The notes beneath the pieces were generated by a model. The model was not told the DNA's origin, made no database searches, and saw nothing but the letters and a program-made list of their open reading frames with translations. Positions 8,428-15,935 of a stretch of DNA of 23,755 bases are shown one piece after another. Within the stretch, counting starts at the first letter, position 1. The number at the start of each line of letters is the position of its first letter. The translations under genes were made by a program, and so were the position numbers. Source of the DNA: Methanothermobacter sp049720995 (GTDB taxonomy: Archaea > Methanobacteriota > Methanobacteria > Methanobacteriales > Methanothermobacteraceae); NCBI RefSeq assembly GCF_049720995.1, contig NZ_JBNASF010000024.1, positions 1 through 23,755 on the forward strand. Reading direction: 5' to 3'.

Positions 8428-9180
8428 ATGATGGCTCTTTCAATAGCTGGTTTTGATCCATCAGGTGGTGCAGGGATCCTCTCTGATATCAAGACATTCT
8501 CTGCCCTTGGAGTTTACGGTGCAGGGGTTATAACTGCACTCACTGCCCAGAACGTGAGGAGGGTTTCGGGTGTAATGGCAGTACCCCCTGAATTTGTTGG
8601 AGAACAGATCGACCTTGTGATGGAGGACCTGAACATAGTGCACGCCAAGACAGGTATGCTCTACAGTGAGAAGATAGTGTTGACCGTTGCAGAGAAGATC
8701 CGGGAGTATGACTTGCGGGTTGTGGTGGACCCTGTGATGGTGGCGGCCTCAGGAGGCAGTCTATCTGCAGGTGTTTTCCCTGACGCGCTTAGAGATCATC
8801 TCCTCCCTGAGGCACTTATAGCAACACCCAATGTTGCAGAGGCAGAGAGGCTCTCCGGGGTCTCCATAAGGACATTGGATGATGCGGTGAGGGCTGCGGG
8901 GGTCATGGGTGAAATCTGCGATGTTATAATAACCGGAGGCCATCTTGGTGGTAATAATGTGCTCTGCATTGACGGTGACGTATCTGTACTTGAGGGTGAA
9001 CTCATAGAGAGCGAGAACACCCATGGAAGTGGCTGCTCATTCTCGGCTGCGACTGCGGCATACCTTGAGATGGGCCTTGAACTGGTTGATGCCCTGAGAA
9101 AGGCAGGGGACTTTGTAAGGGAGGCCATAAGGTACGGACACCATGGTACCCTCAACCAGTTCTGGATGTACAGCGAATAG
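8428..9180 (+). CDS. thiD: Hydroxymethylpyrimidine (phosphate) kinase
   Basis: Phosphorylates hydroxymethylpyrimidine phosphate in thiamine synthesis. The 250-residue protein shows the ribokinase-like family motifs: GFDPSGGAGI (8-17) at the substrate site, KTGMLYS (74-80), VVDPVMVA (99-106) and the anion-hole motif THGSGCSFSAA (198-208). There is no ThiN domain at the C-terminus, which many archaeal ThiD proteins carry. GGTGA sits four bases before the ATG. The gene ends the proS - unknown - cofC - thiD run, with TAG as stop. Confidence 0.93.
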   Translation: MMALSIAGFDPSGGAGILSDIKTFSALGVYGAGVITALTAQNVRRVSGVMAVPPEFVGEQIDLVMEDLNIVHAKTGMLYSEKIVLTVAEKIREYDLRVVVDPVMVAASGGSLSAGVFPDALRDHLLPEALIATPNVAEAERLSGVSIRTLDDAVRAAGVMGEICDVIITGGHLGGNNVLCIDGDVSVLEGELIESENTHGSGCSFSAATAAYLEMGLELVDALRKAGDFVREAIRYGHHGTLNQFWMYSE

Positions 9181-9189
9181 GTTAAGTCT

Positions 9190-9704
9190 CGCATTAAAAA
9201 AATCAATTGGTTTAAGCTTCATTTGAGCTGTTCTTCCACCGTATATTGGGCTTCTGTATCCCAGGAGTTTTTCCATCATACCTATGGAGGAACCATAGAT
9301 TATGAGAAAAAGTTTACTCTCTGAGAACTTTAGGTCCCAGTATTCCTGTAGAACTGATGGGAGGGATGATCATCTTTTATGAGATAGGGAAATTCATCTA
9401 TTGCGACTATAAGCCTCCCGGAGGCTTTCTGGTTCAGATACTCAAAGAATGCATCACAGTTCTGAAAGGATTTCTGAGCAGAAAATCATCCCAAAAATAC
9501 CTGGCAATCATCAGAAAAACGTTTCAGATTTTCAAAATTGCTTGTTTCCCTGGCTAGAAGGTAAATTCCCCCACATCCCCCTATAAATTCCAGTAAAAGA
9601 CTTGTTTTTCCCGCTCGCCTTCTTCATAGAGAACCACAAACTCTGCGTTTCCTTTTTTCCCCCATTCTCAAGTGCCTTAATTCCTCCCTCCTGTCAAGAA
9701 ACAT
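9190..9704 (-). pseudogene. Decayed archaeal ATPase (Arch_ATPase family), frameshifted and truncated
   Basis: Translating the minus strand in three frames recovers an ordered archaeal ATPase. It begins with a proper start (GGTGAG then ATG at 9704) and FLDRREELRHL. Then AEFVVLY appears in one frame, the Walker A region RRRAGKTSLLLEFI and LLARETSNFENLKRFSDD in another, the Walker B region GRLIVAIDEFPYLIKDDH in a third, followed after a shift by VLQEYWD, FLIIYGSSIGMMEKLLGY and SPIYGGRTAQMKLKPIDFF. At least three frameshifts and two stops are needed. Homology stops at about 9190, right beside the thiD stop, so the C-terminal domain is missing. This fills most of the otherwise empty 650 bp between thiD and purA. 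Confidence 0.85.
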
Positions 9705-9721
9705 TATTCACTCACCAGTAA

Positions 9722-9737
9722 TTTACTTGAAAGTAAA
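9722..9737. promoter_or_regulatory. Perfect dyad upstream of the decayed ATPase gene
   Basis: TTTACTT-GA-AAGTAAA is a perfect inverted repeat with a two-base spacer. It lies 18-33 bp upstream of the intact ATG of the decayed ATPase gene, where an operator or a promoter element would be expected. No protein partner is known from this window. Confidence 0.45.
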
Positions 9738-9832
9738 CTGATTCGGGTTCCATAAACCAGAACACCGATTAAATCATGCCAGGATCTGGAACCGCCGGGA
9801 TGATGAGTATGAGGTGAAAATCATGGAAAAAA

Positions 9833-10855
9833 TTAGAGCAGCTCATCCCTGAGGTCAATGGTATCCTCAAGGGATGGACCCGTGGATATTATGGTGACCG
9901 GCACCCCGGTTTCGGATTCTATCTCCTCTATGAAACGTTTTACTTCGGCTGAAAGGTCAGAGTACTCCCTGACACGTTCACATTGAGGGTAGAGTCTGTC
10001 GACACAGGTAACAGCTATCTGTGTGGCTCCGTTGATCATGCAGGACTCCCTGGCCATCTCCATATCAAATAGGCCAATCCGCCTTCTTCTGCCGGTGACT
10101 GTCCCGTACTCCTCAAGGCCGAGCTCCTCTGCCTCCTCCTGGCTGATCTCAGTGGGGAATGGACCCTCACCAACCCTTGTAATGTATGATTTGAAGACCG
10201 CTATTACCTCATCAACCCTTGTGGGTCCAATACCCACATCTGCCGCAGCTGTACTTGCGGTGGTGTCCTTGCTTGTAACATAGGGGTATGTGCCGTAGTA
10301 GAGTGAAAGACCGAACCCCTGGGATCCCTCCACAAAGACGTCCTCCCCCTCATCAAGGGCCTCGTTGACCTCAAGGGGGACGTCCGTAAGGAAATCCTCC
10401 AGTTCATTCACCTCACGTGCAAGTTTCGCCGTCCTCATAACACGGTCTGCATTTGCAGGTCCACATCCCGTACCGGTGCTTCCTATCTTCTTGGAGAGGT
10501 AACTGGATGACTGGTCCTGCTCCTTGTGCTTCTGCTCTATTATGGCGCACCTGTAGTCAACCCCTGTCCTCTCTGCCACACTGTACTTTGACAGGTACTC
10601 CATTTCATGGAGGAAGACCTCAGGGTCAACAAGGACACCGGCACCTATGAGGAGCCTTGCATCCTCATGGAAGAAACCTGAGGGTGTGAGGCGGAGCCCG
10701 TACTTATCACCCCTGAATTCAACTGAATGGCCCGCGTTGGGTCCCACCCCTGCCCTTGCTATTATTGATGGCCTGTCATTGTAACATAGATAGGTTATGC
10801 ATTTACCTTTACCTTCGTCACCCCATCCTCCTCCAACTAAAACGGTGCACGTCAT
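9833..10855 (-). CDS. purA: Adenylosuccinate synthetase (short archaeal form)
   Basis: Joins IMP and aspartate using GTP, the first committed step to AMP. The N-terminus carries the GTP-loop GGGWGDEGKGK (8-18), with catalytic D13 and NAGHSV (H43). STGTGCGPANADR and QGFGLSLYYGTYPYVTSKD are the IMP and substrate regions. The 340 residues are about 90 fewer than in bacteria, which is the usual archaeal length. AGGAG precedes the ATG at 10855. It lies after the AAA+ ATPase gene on the same strand but has its own promoter. Confidence 0.95.
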   Translation of the reverse strand: MTCTVLVGGGWGDEGKGKCITYLCYNDRPSIIARAGVGPNAGHSVEFRGDKYGLRLTPSGFFHEDARLLIGAGVLVDPEVFLHEMEYLSKYSVAERTGVDYRCAIIEQKHKEQDQSSSYLSKKIGSTGTGCGPANADRVMRTAKLAREVNELEDFLTDVPLEVNEALDEGEDVFVEGSQGFGLSLYYGTYPYVTSKDTTASTAAADVGIGPTRVDEVIAVFKSYITRVGEGPFPTEISQEEAEELGLEEYGTVTGRRRRIGLFDMEMARESCMINGATQIAVTCVDRLYPQCERVREYSDLSAEVKRFIEEIESETGVPVTIISTGPSLEDTIDLRDELL

Positions 10856-10879
10856 ACTGATTCTCCTTAAAATTTCTGC

Positions 10880-10897
10880 CTCTCATATATTAAGGGG
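10880..10897 (-). promoter_or_regulatory. TATA box of purA
   Basis: On the minus strand CCCTTAATATATGAG reads as an archaeal BRE/TATA element about 30-40 bp before the purA ATG, so the leader is short. This gives purA its own transcript start downstream of the AAA+ gene. Confidence 0.55.
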
Positions 10898-10938
10898 TAT
10901 GCAATAAAAGTTTTTCCCAAGTTCCCGATGAGGTTAAC

Positions 10939-12267
10939 TCATGCCTTCCTTCTTATTATCCTCTCAAAGAGCATGGGGGTGAATCTCCTCTGGAGTGCTA
11001 TCAGAACATGCTGCTGGAGGGCCTCCTCCATGGTTTCAAGGGTTAATCTGTCCTCACCCTTCCTTATCCTCACAGCCTGGGCTATCTGGGCTATATCCCT
11101 TGCATGGGCGAAGGTTGGCTGGAGGCCCTCACCTCCCTCACTAATCGGCCTGTAAACCCTTGCAAACCTTTCAAGGATTTCAGGGTCGTATTCCTCCCCC
11201 ATTGATTCAAGGTTACGCCTGAAGACCTCAACTATCTCATCCACACCGGGTTTTTCAAGGTGGACATGCAGTGGCGCCCTCCTGAGGTGGGCCTCGTCCA
11301 TTATTGTTATGTCAAGGTTGGTTGAGAATGCCGGTATGAAGTGTGTATGGACGATTATCGGTGACCCCTTAACGTAGATCATGTCCTTCTTGTTCTCCAG
11401 GGGGACGATGAGGCGGTTCAGGAGGGCGTTATGGTCCTCCTTCTGCCTTCCAAGGTCGTCAATGAGCAGCACCCCACCATTGGCCTTTATTATGGGGGAT
11501 GTCTCATAGACGCCCTTGTTGGGGTCAAATCTGGTTTCAAGTTTCTCACTTGTAAGTTCAGATCCTGTGAAGACAAACGGGGCGTATATCTTAACCCACC
11601 TCGGGTCCTCTGGCTGTTCGGGACATGCCCGGTGAAAGTCAGGGTCATAGAACTGTATCACCTGTTCACTGAACTCCACATAGCGTGGTATGACCAGCGG
11701 GGGCAGAAGGTCCGACATCTTGCTTGTTATGAAGGTCTTACCTGTACCCGGTGGCCCGTAGATGAACAGCCCCTTACCACCTATTGCACCCTCTATGAGT
11801 GTCTTCTTTGCGCTTTCATTCCCCACCACGTCACTGAAGGCCTTATCTATGACCTCCTGGGGGATCCTTATAGGGAATCTTCCCTCAAGCTGCCTGCCCA
11901 TGATTTCAAAGTAGCGATCATAGCTTACAGGAGCCATCCCCATGTAGGGGTTCTCCCTGAGGAGTTTATCCGCCTGTTTCCTCCCCTGTTTCTTGATGGT
12001 GTAGGTTACACTGGGGAAGAGGAAACCCCCACCTGTGGGAGCGCAGAGCTCATCCTTCTCCATCTCCTTGAGGCATTCCTCAAGTATGTCCACATGGAGC
12101 CCGGTTATCTCATGTATCCGGTTAACCTGTATGCTCCCATAGGTTGCTATGATCTTCAGAAGGAGGTTTTTTATGAAGTTAACTGAGAGGTCTATCTCAT
12201 CAAGTGTCTTTGGCTGTTTGAGCAGCTCAAAGAGTTCCTGCATCTTTTCATCATGGTAGTAATCCAT
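10939..12267 (-). CDS. AAA+ ATPase with N-terminal winged-helix-like domain
   Basis: A 442-residue predicted ATPase. Residues about 20-95 look like a winged-helix domain (helices around TLDEIDLSVNFIKN and IHEITGLHVDILEECLKEME, then a wing-like GGGFLFPSVTYTI). The AAA+ core has Walker A GPPGTGKT (171-178), Walker B GGVLLIDDL (264-272, with DD where DE is usual), sensor 1 around FSTNLD (N317) and a paired arginine (329-330) in the finger position. A C-terminal helical lid follows. Similar uncharacterised ATPases exist in archaea and some bacteria; the substrate is unknown to me. It may remodel a partner or act in transcription. A long ribosome site GGTGAGGAG lies upstream. Confidence 0.8.
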   Translation of the reverse strand: MDYYHDEKMQELFELLKQPKTLDEIDLSVNFIKNLLLKIIATYGSIQVNRIHEITGLHVDILEECLKEMEKDELCAPTGGGFLFPSVTYTIKKQGRKQADKLLRENPYMGMAPVSYDRYFEIMGRQLEGRFPIRIPQEVIDKAFSDVVGNESAKKTLIEGAIGGKGLFIYGPPGTGKTFITSKMSDLLPPLVIPRYVEFSEQVIQFYDPDFHRACPEQPEDPRWVKIYAPFVFTGSELTSEKLETRFDPNKGVYETSPIIKANGGVLLIDDLGRQKEDHNALLNRLIVPLENKKDMIYVKGSPIIVHTHFIPAFSTNLDITIMDEAHLRRAPLHVHLEKPGVDEIVEVFRRNLESMGEEYDPEILERFARVYRPISEGGEGLQPTFAHARDIAQIAQAVRIRKGEDRLTLETMEEALQQHVLIALQRRFTPMLFERIIRRKA

Positions 12268-12297
12268 TCAACCACTCCTCACCTAAGAATCTGTCTC

Positions 12298-12314
12298 TCT
12301 GATAATATAATAGG
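12298..12314 (-). promoter_or_regulatory. TATA box of the AAA+ ATPase gene
   Basis: The minus-strand sequence CTATTATATTATCAG is a good TATA element 35-45 bp before the ATG at 12267. The rest of the interval up to 12545 contains no convincing gene; a 67-residue minus-strand frame reading through it looks like chance. Confidence 0.5.
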
Positions 12315-12545
12315 TTGGGTAACTTAAGCTTTGGCCATCGGTGAATCTGCCACCGTAAATTATGAGGAGCCGTTATGATTCTGCCACTGAAGGTATGTGC
12401 CGCGTAAAGTTCCTCAAAAGGATGTTCTGAAGAATTCCCAGAGTCCATGATCAAATGTTATGAGAGCAGATACAGGCGCAATGATGGCCAATACTGAAAA
12501 AACTGACCAACAGAAAAGCAATAGAATGCCCGCCAAAGAATAATT

Positions 12546-13538
12546 TCATCGCCTGAATGGTTCCGGAGTCAAATTAAGATTGTCAATTGTTTTCATGGCC
12601 AATTCGAGATTTTCATGAACTTTCATAACATTTTCAACTGGCCAGAATGTTAGGTCGCGTCTGAATTCTTCTGGGAGTCCTTCGGATTCTCTTTTTATTT
12701 TCTCTAATTGTGTTTCATCGGATATGGCGACGACTTTCTGTACGGTTGGGTTGCTTTTTGCTTTTTGCAGGTTCATTAGTAGGCTGTCGATGGATCCTGC
12801 TTTGTGGACTTCGAATACGTAGTTTACGATTCCGAGGTTTCCTATCTTGGCGCTCCAGACCACATCTACTCTTGCGCCATGGGCAACCTGAACCTCTGTA
12901 TCGGCTTCAAAACCTAACATTGACCCTATATCTTGAGTTAAATCCCTTATTTCATCATGATCAAAGTCGTTGTCTTTTGGTTTTTCTGGTTTTGCACCTT
13001 GTTGGCTTACTTCAAAAAAGAAAAAATCAGTGAAGAATAAGCCTATATCTTCCACCTTTGACTTTTGAAAGTTTAGTTCTTCTTGAATGGTTTTTACAAG
13101 TTTGTTGTAAGTTTTGTATTCTTGTGGCTTGAGCTTGTATTTCTTGGTGTCTATGATGCTTATGTTGAGGATGTCCAGCGCTTCTCTGGCTTTTCTGTTC
13201 CATAGGGAGCATTCGTGTGGATGAATGTATGCTAGGATCTCTGTTATTGCGGCTGGTCCTAATCCTTTGATCATTTTAAGAACTTTTCCATATCTTTTAT
13301 GTGGTGGAATGGAGGTATCCAGGAGTATTTTAAATGCTTCCTTGATTTTTTTGATCCCGTTGTCTGCTATGATCTTCTGGACACGATACTGCGCCCCAAA
13401 ACTGCTAACAGCCCATGTATTCGACAGTATTTCTACAAGGTCAATCTCTGAAATATCATCCATCTTTTTGGGAAGCTCCCCTCTGAAATAGGATATACGA
13501 TCTAAAACCACTTTTTTATATTTTTTCAAATTTTTCAC
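12546..13538 (-). CDS. Two-domain protein: HhH-like N-terminus and PD-(D/E)XK-like C-terminus
   Basis: I recognise no named family. The 330-residue protein appears to have two domains. Residues about 84-125 (MIKGLGPAAITEIL, then SLWNRKAREALDIL) look like a helix-hairpin-helix followed by the helix that holds the catalytic region in HhH DNA glycosylases, although no clear catalytic Asp or Lys is seen. Residues about 194-275 resemble a PD-(D/E)XK nuclease core: a helix HDEIRDLTQDIGSMLGF, then RVDVVW with D225, and FEVHK with E243 and K246 in place of E-x-K. The role could be in DNA processing or defence, which is inference. The gene is much more A/T-rich than its neighbours. The start is a GTG with no clear ribosome site; see the finding on a possible 5' frameshift. 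Confidence 0.65.
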   Translation of the reverse strand: MKNLKKYKKVVLDRISYFRGELPKKMDDISEIDLVEILSNTWAVSSFGAQYRVQKIIADNGIKKIKEAFKILLDTSIPPHKRYGKVLKMIKGLGPAAITEILAYIHPHECSLWNRKAREALDILNISIIDTKKYKLKPQEYKTYNKLVKTIQEELNFQKSKVEDIGLFFTDFFFFEVSQQGAKPEKPKDNDFDHDEIRDLTQDIGSMLGFEADTEVQVAHGARVDVVWSAKIGNLGIVNYVFEVHKAGSIDSLLMNLQKAKSNPTVQKVVAISDETQLEKIKRESEGLPEEFRRDLTFWPVENVMKVHENLELAMKTIDNLNLTPEPFRR

Positions 13539-13614
13539 TTTCTGTGTAAGTTGGACAAAGCTTGTTAAAATAATCTTTCAAGTTCTTTTTTTGTTTCTCA
13601 TTTAACTCAACCAT
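13516..13614 (-). other. Possible frameshifted 5' extension of the HhH/nuclease-like gene
   Basis: A frame starting at ATG 13614 encodes MVELNEKQKKNLKDYFNKL and continues to SEKFEKI before TAA at 13516-13518. It overlaps the 5' end of the 330-residue gene in a different frame, in a stretch of A-runs. A one-base change in an A-run would join it to VVLDRISYF and give a protein about 25 residues longer. The GTG at 13538 has no ribosome site, which makes this plausible but unproven. Confidence 0.35.
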
Positions 13615-13803
13615 ATGATCCACAACCTTTCATTCCACTGAATTTTATTCTGTGTCATATGTGTTATCTGACATTCCTAGTTATGAAATCATCTGCAACA
13701 AAAATAAGAAAGCATATAAAACACTGGTGATGTTTTTGGAGGGGGCATTTACTGAATTGCTAAATGTCAAATAAGAAAGGTAAATTAATATAAAGGTAGG
13801 AGT

Positions 13804-14432
13804 ATGATTGATGATCCATATCTGGTCATCATTCCAGCAAGAAGAATAAACTTTCCTACAATGCAAGCCAATTAGTCGAAATTGCCTACGAAGAGCTATC
13901 TCCTCTCAAACCATGATCGCTGATAACAATTAAACCGCCAGAACCTGTTTCTTCAAATTGTTCTGAGTGCCACTCCCTCAAAGACTTCATCTCAAACAGA
14001 GCTACTGTTTATAATGTTTTCATCAGATCAGGGTAGCATGTCCCATGTAAATCTAAAACTGCAAGCGAATTATGATCTGTTTTACCAAAAGCTTCAATAA
14101 ATCACATCGACCGGCATCAGAAAAATGCAGACATAGATGCCCTGCTAAGAATACAATCAGAAAACATAGACCGCGGATGGGCAATAAGCGCAGTGATCCA
14201 GACACTAAAAACGACATAACAGAACAGAAAACTAAATGAAATACCTGGTACGATAAAGGGGACCCCAGAAATACCCGACGAAGAAACATGAATCCATGAG
14301 GAACTCTTCGCAGAAATAAGATTTAAAATCGAATCATTTCCACTTATTTTTAATAATTTCACTACATCTCTAAAGAGTATATATGCATCACATAAAACCA
14401 GAAAACAAAGGTTTCTGATTAAATTTATGTAG
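13804..14432 (+). pseudogene. Unrecognised gene decayed by several frameshifts and stops
   Basis: The DNA between the HhH/nuclease gene and the next membrane-protein gene is not empty. A TATA-like TTAATATAAA and a ribosome site GGTAGGAG precede ATG at 13804, which encodes IDDPYLVIIPARRINFPTMQ before TAG at 13873. Protein-like segments then continue in changing frames: QLVEIAYEELSPLKP, KPPEPVSSNCSECHSLKDF, SNRATVYNVFIRSG, LKLQANYDLFYQKLQ, DIDALLRIQSENIDRGWAIS, LNEIPGTIKGTPEIPDEE and HEELFAEIRFKIESF, ending at TAG 14430-14432. About six disruptions are needed. I cannot name the family. A CxxC pair is visible in one segment. The 265 bp before 13804 hold only the promoter region of the minus-strand gene. 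Confidence 0.6.
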
Positions 14433-14435
14433 TTA

Positions 14436-14508
14436 CAATTAATATAAAAAAATACAAATACATAATGGTCTATGTTTAAAATATAGTCTTTGGTTGTAAG
14501 GTGGTTAA
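14436..14508 (+). promoter_or_regulatory. Promoter and ribosome site of the FxLYD-like pair
   Basis: AT-rich DNA with TATA-like TTAATATAAAAAA at about 14439-14451 and TTTAAAATATAG near 14475-14486, followed by AAGGTGG as ribosome site seven bases before the ATG at 14509. Which TATA box is used cannot be decided. Confidence 0.45.
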
Positions 14509-14991
14509 ATGTCGATAGATTCCGATGGTAGTGATAAAAGAACTGGAATGCTTGGTGAATGGTGGAAGCGCAGGGGACCACTCACAAGGGCTTTCATCAT
14601 TGTACTTGGGATAACAATCTGGTCAGCTGCCGCCTATTCCTATGGTTACGATAATGGTCTTGGTGGAGCCATAGACGACGAAAAAGATTCCTTCCAGTTG
14701 AGTATTGTGAATTACACAATCCAGAAGGACGAATACGGGTATGAGATTCAGGGGGAAATCCAGAACAACTATGATAAACCCATATGGCTCATCCCGAGAG
14801 TGGAGGTGAAGGGCTTTGATTCCAATGGTGAAATGGTTCTGCATGACCCCATATTCATAACCAGTTCAGAGAAAATCAGACCAGGTGAGAAGGTGAAATT
14901 CAGGGGGGAGGGTATCATCCTGGAGGGTTACAGCCTCGATGATATCATCATCGGGATTAAAACAGAATGTTCTGGTAATGAATGGGCATAG
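14509..14991 (+). CDS. Membrane-anchored FxLYD-like protein, copy 1
   Basis: A 160-residue protein with a short positively charged cytoplasmic start (EWWKRRGPLTRA), one membrane helix (about 27-46) and an extracellular beta-rich domain. The pattern LSIVNYTI, then GYEIQGEIQNNYDKP, VEVKGFDSNGEMV and IRPGEKVKFRGE resembles the FxLYD domain of archaeal and bacterial surface proteins; the function is unknown. The following gene is a diverged copy with the same architecture, 13 bp downstream, so the pair is probably one operon derived from a duplication. Confidence 0.75.
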   Translation: MSIDSDGSDKRTGMLGEWWKRRGPLTRAFIIVLGITIWSAAAYSYGYDNGLGGAIDDEKDSFQLSIVNYTIQKDEYGYEIQGEIQNNYDKPIWLIPRVEVKGFDSNGEMVLHDPIFITSSEKIRPGEKVKFRGEGIILEGYSLDDIIIGIKTECSGNEWA

Positions 14992-15004
14992 AAAGGTGGT
15001 CTGA

Positions 15005-15529
15005 ATGGCTGCGGATTTCCGTGAAGAAAATAATGGAAACTTTTTCATGCGCTGGTGGAGGAGGAGAGGCACCTTCACAAGGGCAGGTATAGTGGTATCC
15101 CTCATTATAATATGGGGGCTTGTGATGTTTATCATCGGTTACACCAATGGTTCATCCTATTTCTACGACCTCCACAGGGGAGATGTCCAGGCAGAGGTGC
15201 TCAACTACACAGTACTGGCCGATTCCAGTGGAGGCTACGTTGTGGAGGGTGTGGTCCAGAACAGATACGGCGCCACACTACTCCTGGACCGTGTATGGGT
15301 CAAGGGCTATAACTCATATGGGAAGGTCATTGCCCTTGGAATGGCTCCAGTATTCACGAATTCATCCCCAGTAAAGACTCTGAGACCCGGGGAAATCGCC
15401 TACTTTAAAACAACAGAGTGGGAATTTGAAGATGGATACTACCCCGCGGATATAACGTCCTTTGGTTTAACAGCCAGAGGTAACCTCTTAACACCCTCAG
15501 GGGCTGTATGTGGAGTGGAGATAGAGTGA
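15005..15529 (+). CDS. Membrane-anchored FxLYD-like protein, copy 2
   Basis: A 174-residue paralogue of the preceding gene. The conserved features are RWWRRRGTFTRAGI before the membrane helix (about 27-45), AEVLNYTV, GGYVVEGVVQNRYG, VWVKGYNSYGKVI and LRPGEIAYFK. These are the same positions as in copy 1, with modest identity, so the duplication is not recent. GGTGG precedes the ATG. The likely topology is cytoplasmic start and extracellular domain. No enzyme motif is seen. Confidence 0.75.
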   Translation: MAADFREENNGNFFMRWWRRRGTFTRAGIVVSLIIIWGLVMFIIGYTNGSSYFYDLHRGDVQAEVLNYTVLADSSGGYVVEGVVQNRYGATLLLDRVWVKGYNSYGKVIALGMAPVFTNSSPVKTLRPGEIAYFKTTEWEFEDGYYPADITSFGLTARGNLLTPSGAVCGVEIE

Positions 15530-15552
15530 TGTTCTGAACGCGCCCTTTTCCA

Positions 15553-15924
15553 TCATGTGAAGAGCAGTGTGAGGAATACTGCTATTGCCATACACAGAAG
15601 GAGCAGAAATCCGGTGGCGCAGTACCATGCCATAACAGTTCTTAACTCCTCCTGAACAGCATTCATACACCCCTCTTCTAATTTTTTAGGGAAATGGGTA
15701 TTCATGAGAACTTCCTGTTTCATGGCAATGGGACTTTCAAATCCGTCTGAAAGATTGAAATTCCCTGCTGACACTCCAGTAGCTTTTCCTTTTTTCATGT
15801 CATTTTTTAATATTTCCTTAATGGACATACATAAACATCTGTTGAATGGCCGAACTATTAAGGTCCAGGTCCAGATGAGTAAACTATAGAACACCTTAGA
15901 ATTCAGAGCCCTCCAGTTATCCAC
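15553..15924 (-). pseudogene. Small membrane protein, possibly the C-terminal remnant of an MFS exporter
   Basis: An open frame of 123 codons (GTG start; a shorter version could begin at MSIKEIL near 15828). The C-terminus carries one membrane helix, VMAWYCATGFLLLLCMAIAV, and the stretch before it (SPIAMKQEVL, FPKKLEEGCMNAVQEEL) resembles the region before the last helix of 14-helix (DHA2) drug exporters. The remaining helices are absent and no room exists for them, as a NikR-type gene ends 12 bp upstream. Family assignment is inference from pattern only; it could also be an ordinary small membrane protein. Confidence 0.35.
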
Positions 15925-15935
15925 CTCTTAAACAT

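Noticed and set aside
9357..9557. A 66-residue plus-strand open frame after thiD
   Set aside because: It is the antisense of the decayed archaeal ATPase gene, whose protein motifs lie on the minus strand.
11431..12186. A 251-residue plus-strand open frame
   Set aside because: It lies entirely antisense to the AAA+ ATPase, whose Walker motifs prove the minus strand to be coding.
12251..12454. A 67-residue minus-strand open frame upstream of the AAA+ gene
   Set aside because: It overlaps the AAA+ start and its promoter, has no ribosome site and no family pattern; a TATA box lies inside it.
14117..14581. A 154-residue minus-strand open frame in the accessory region
   Set aside because: Its composition (many Ser, Phe, Cys) is that of a shadow, while the plus strand shows ordered protein-like segments of a decayed gene.
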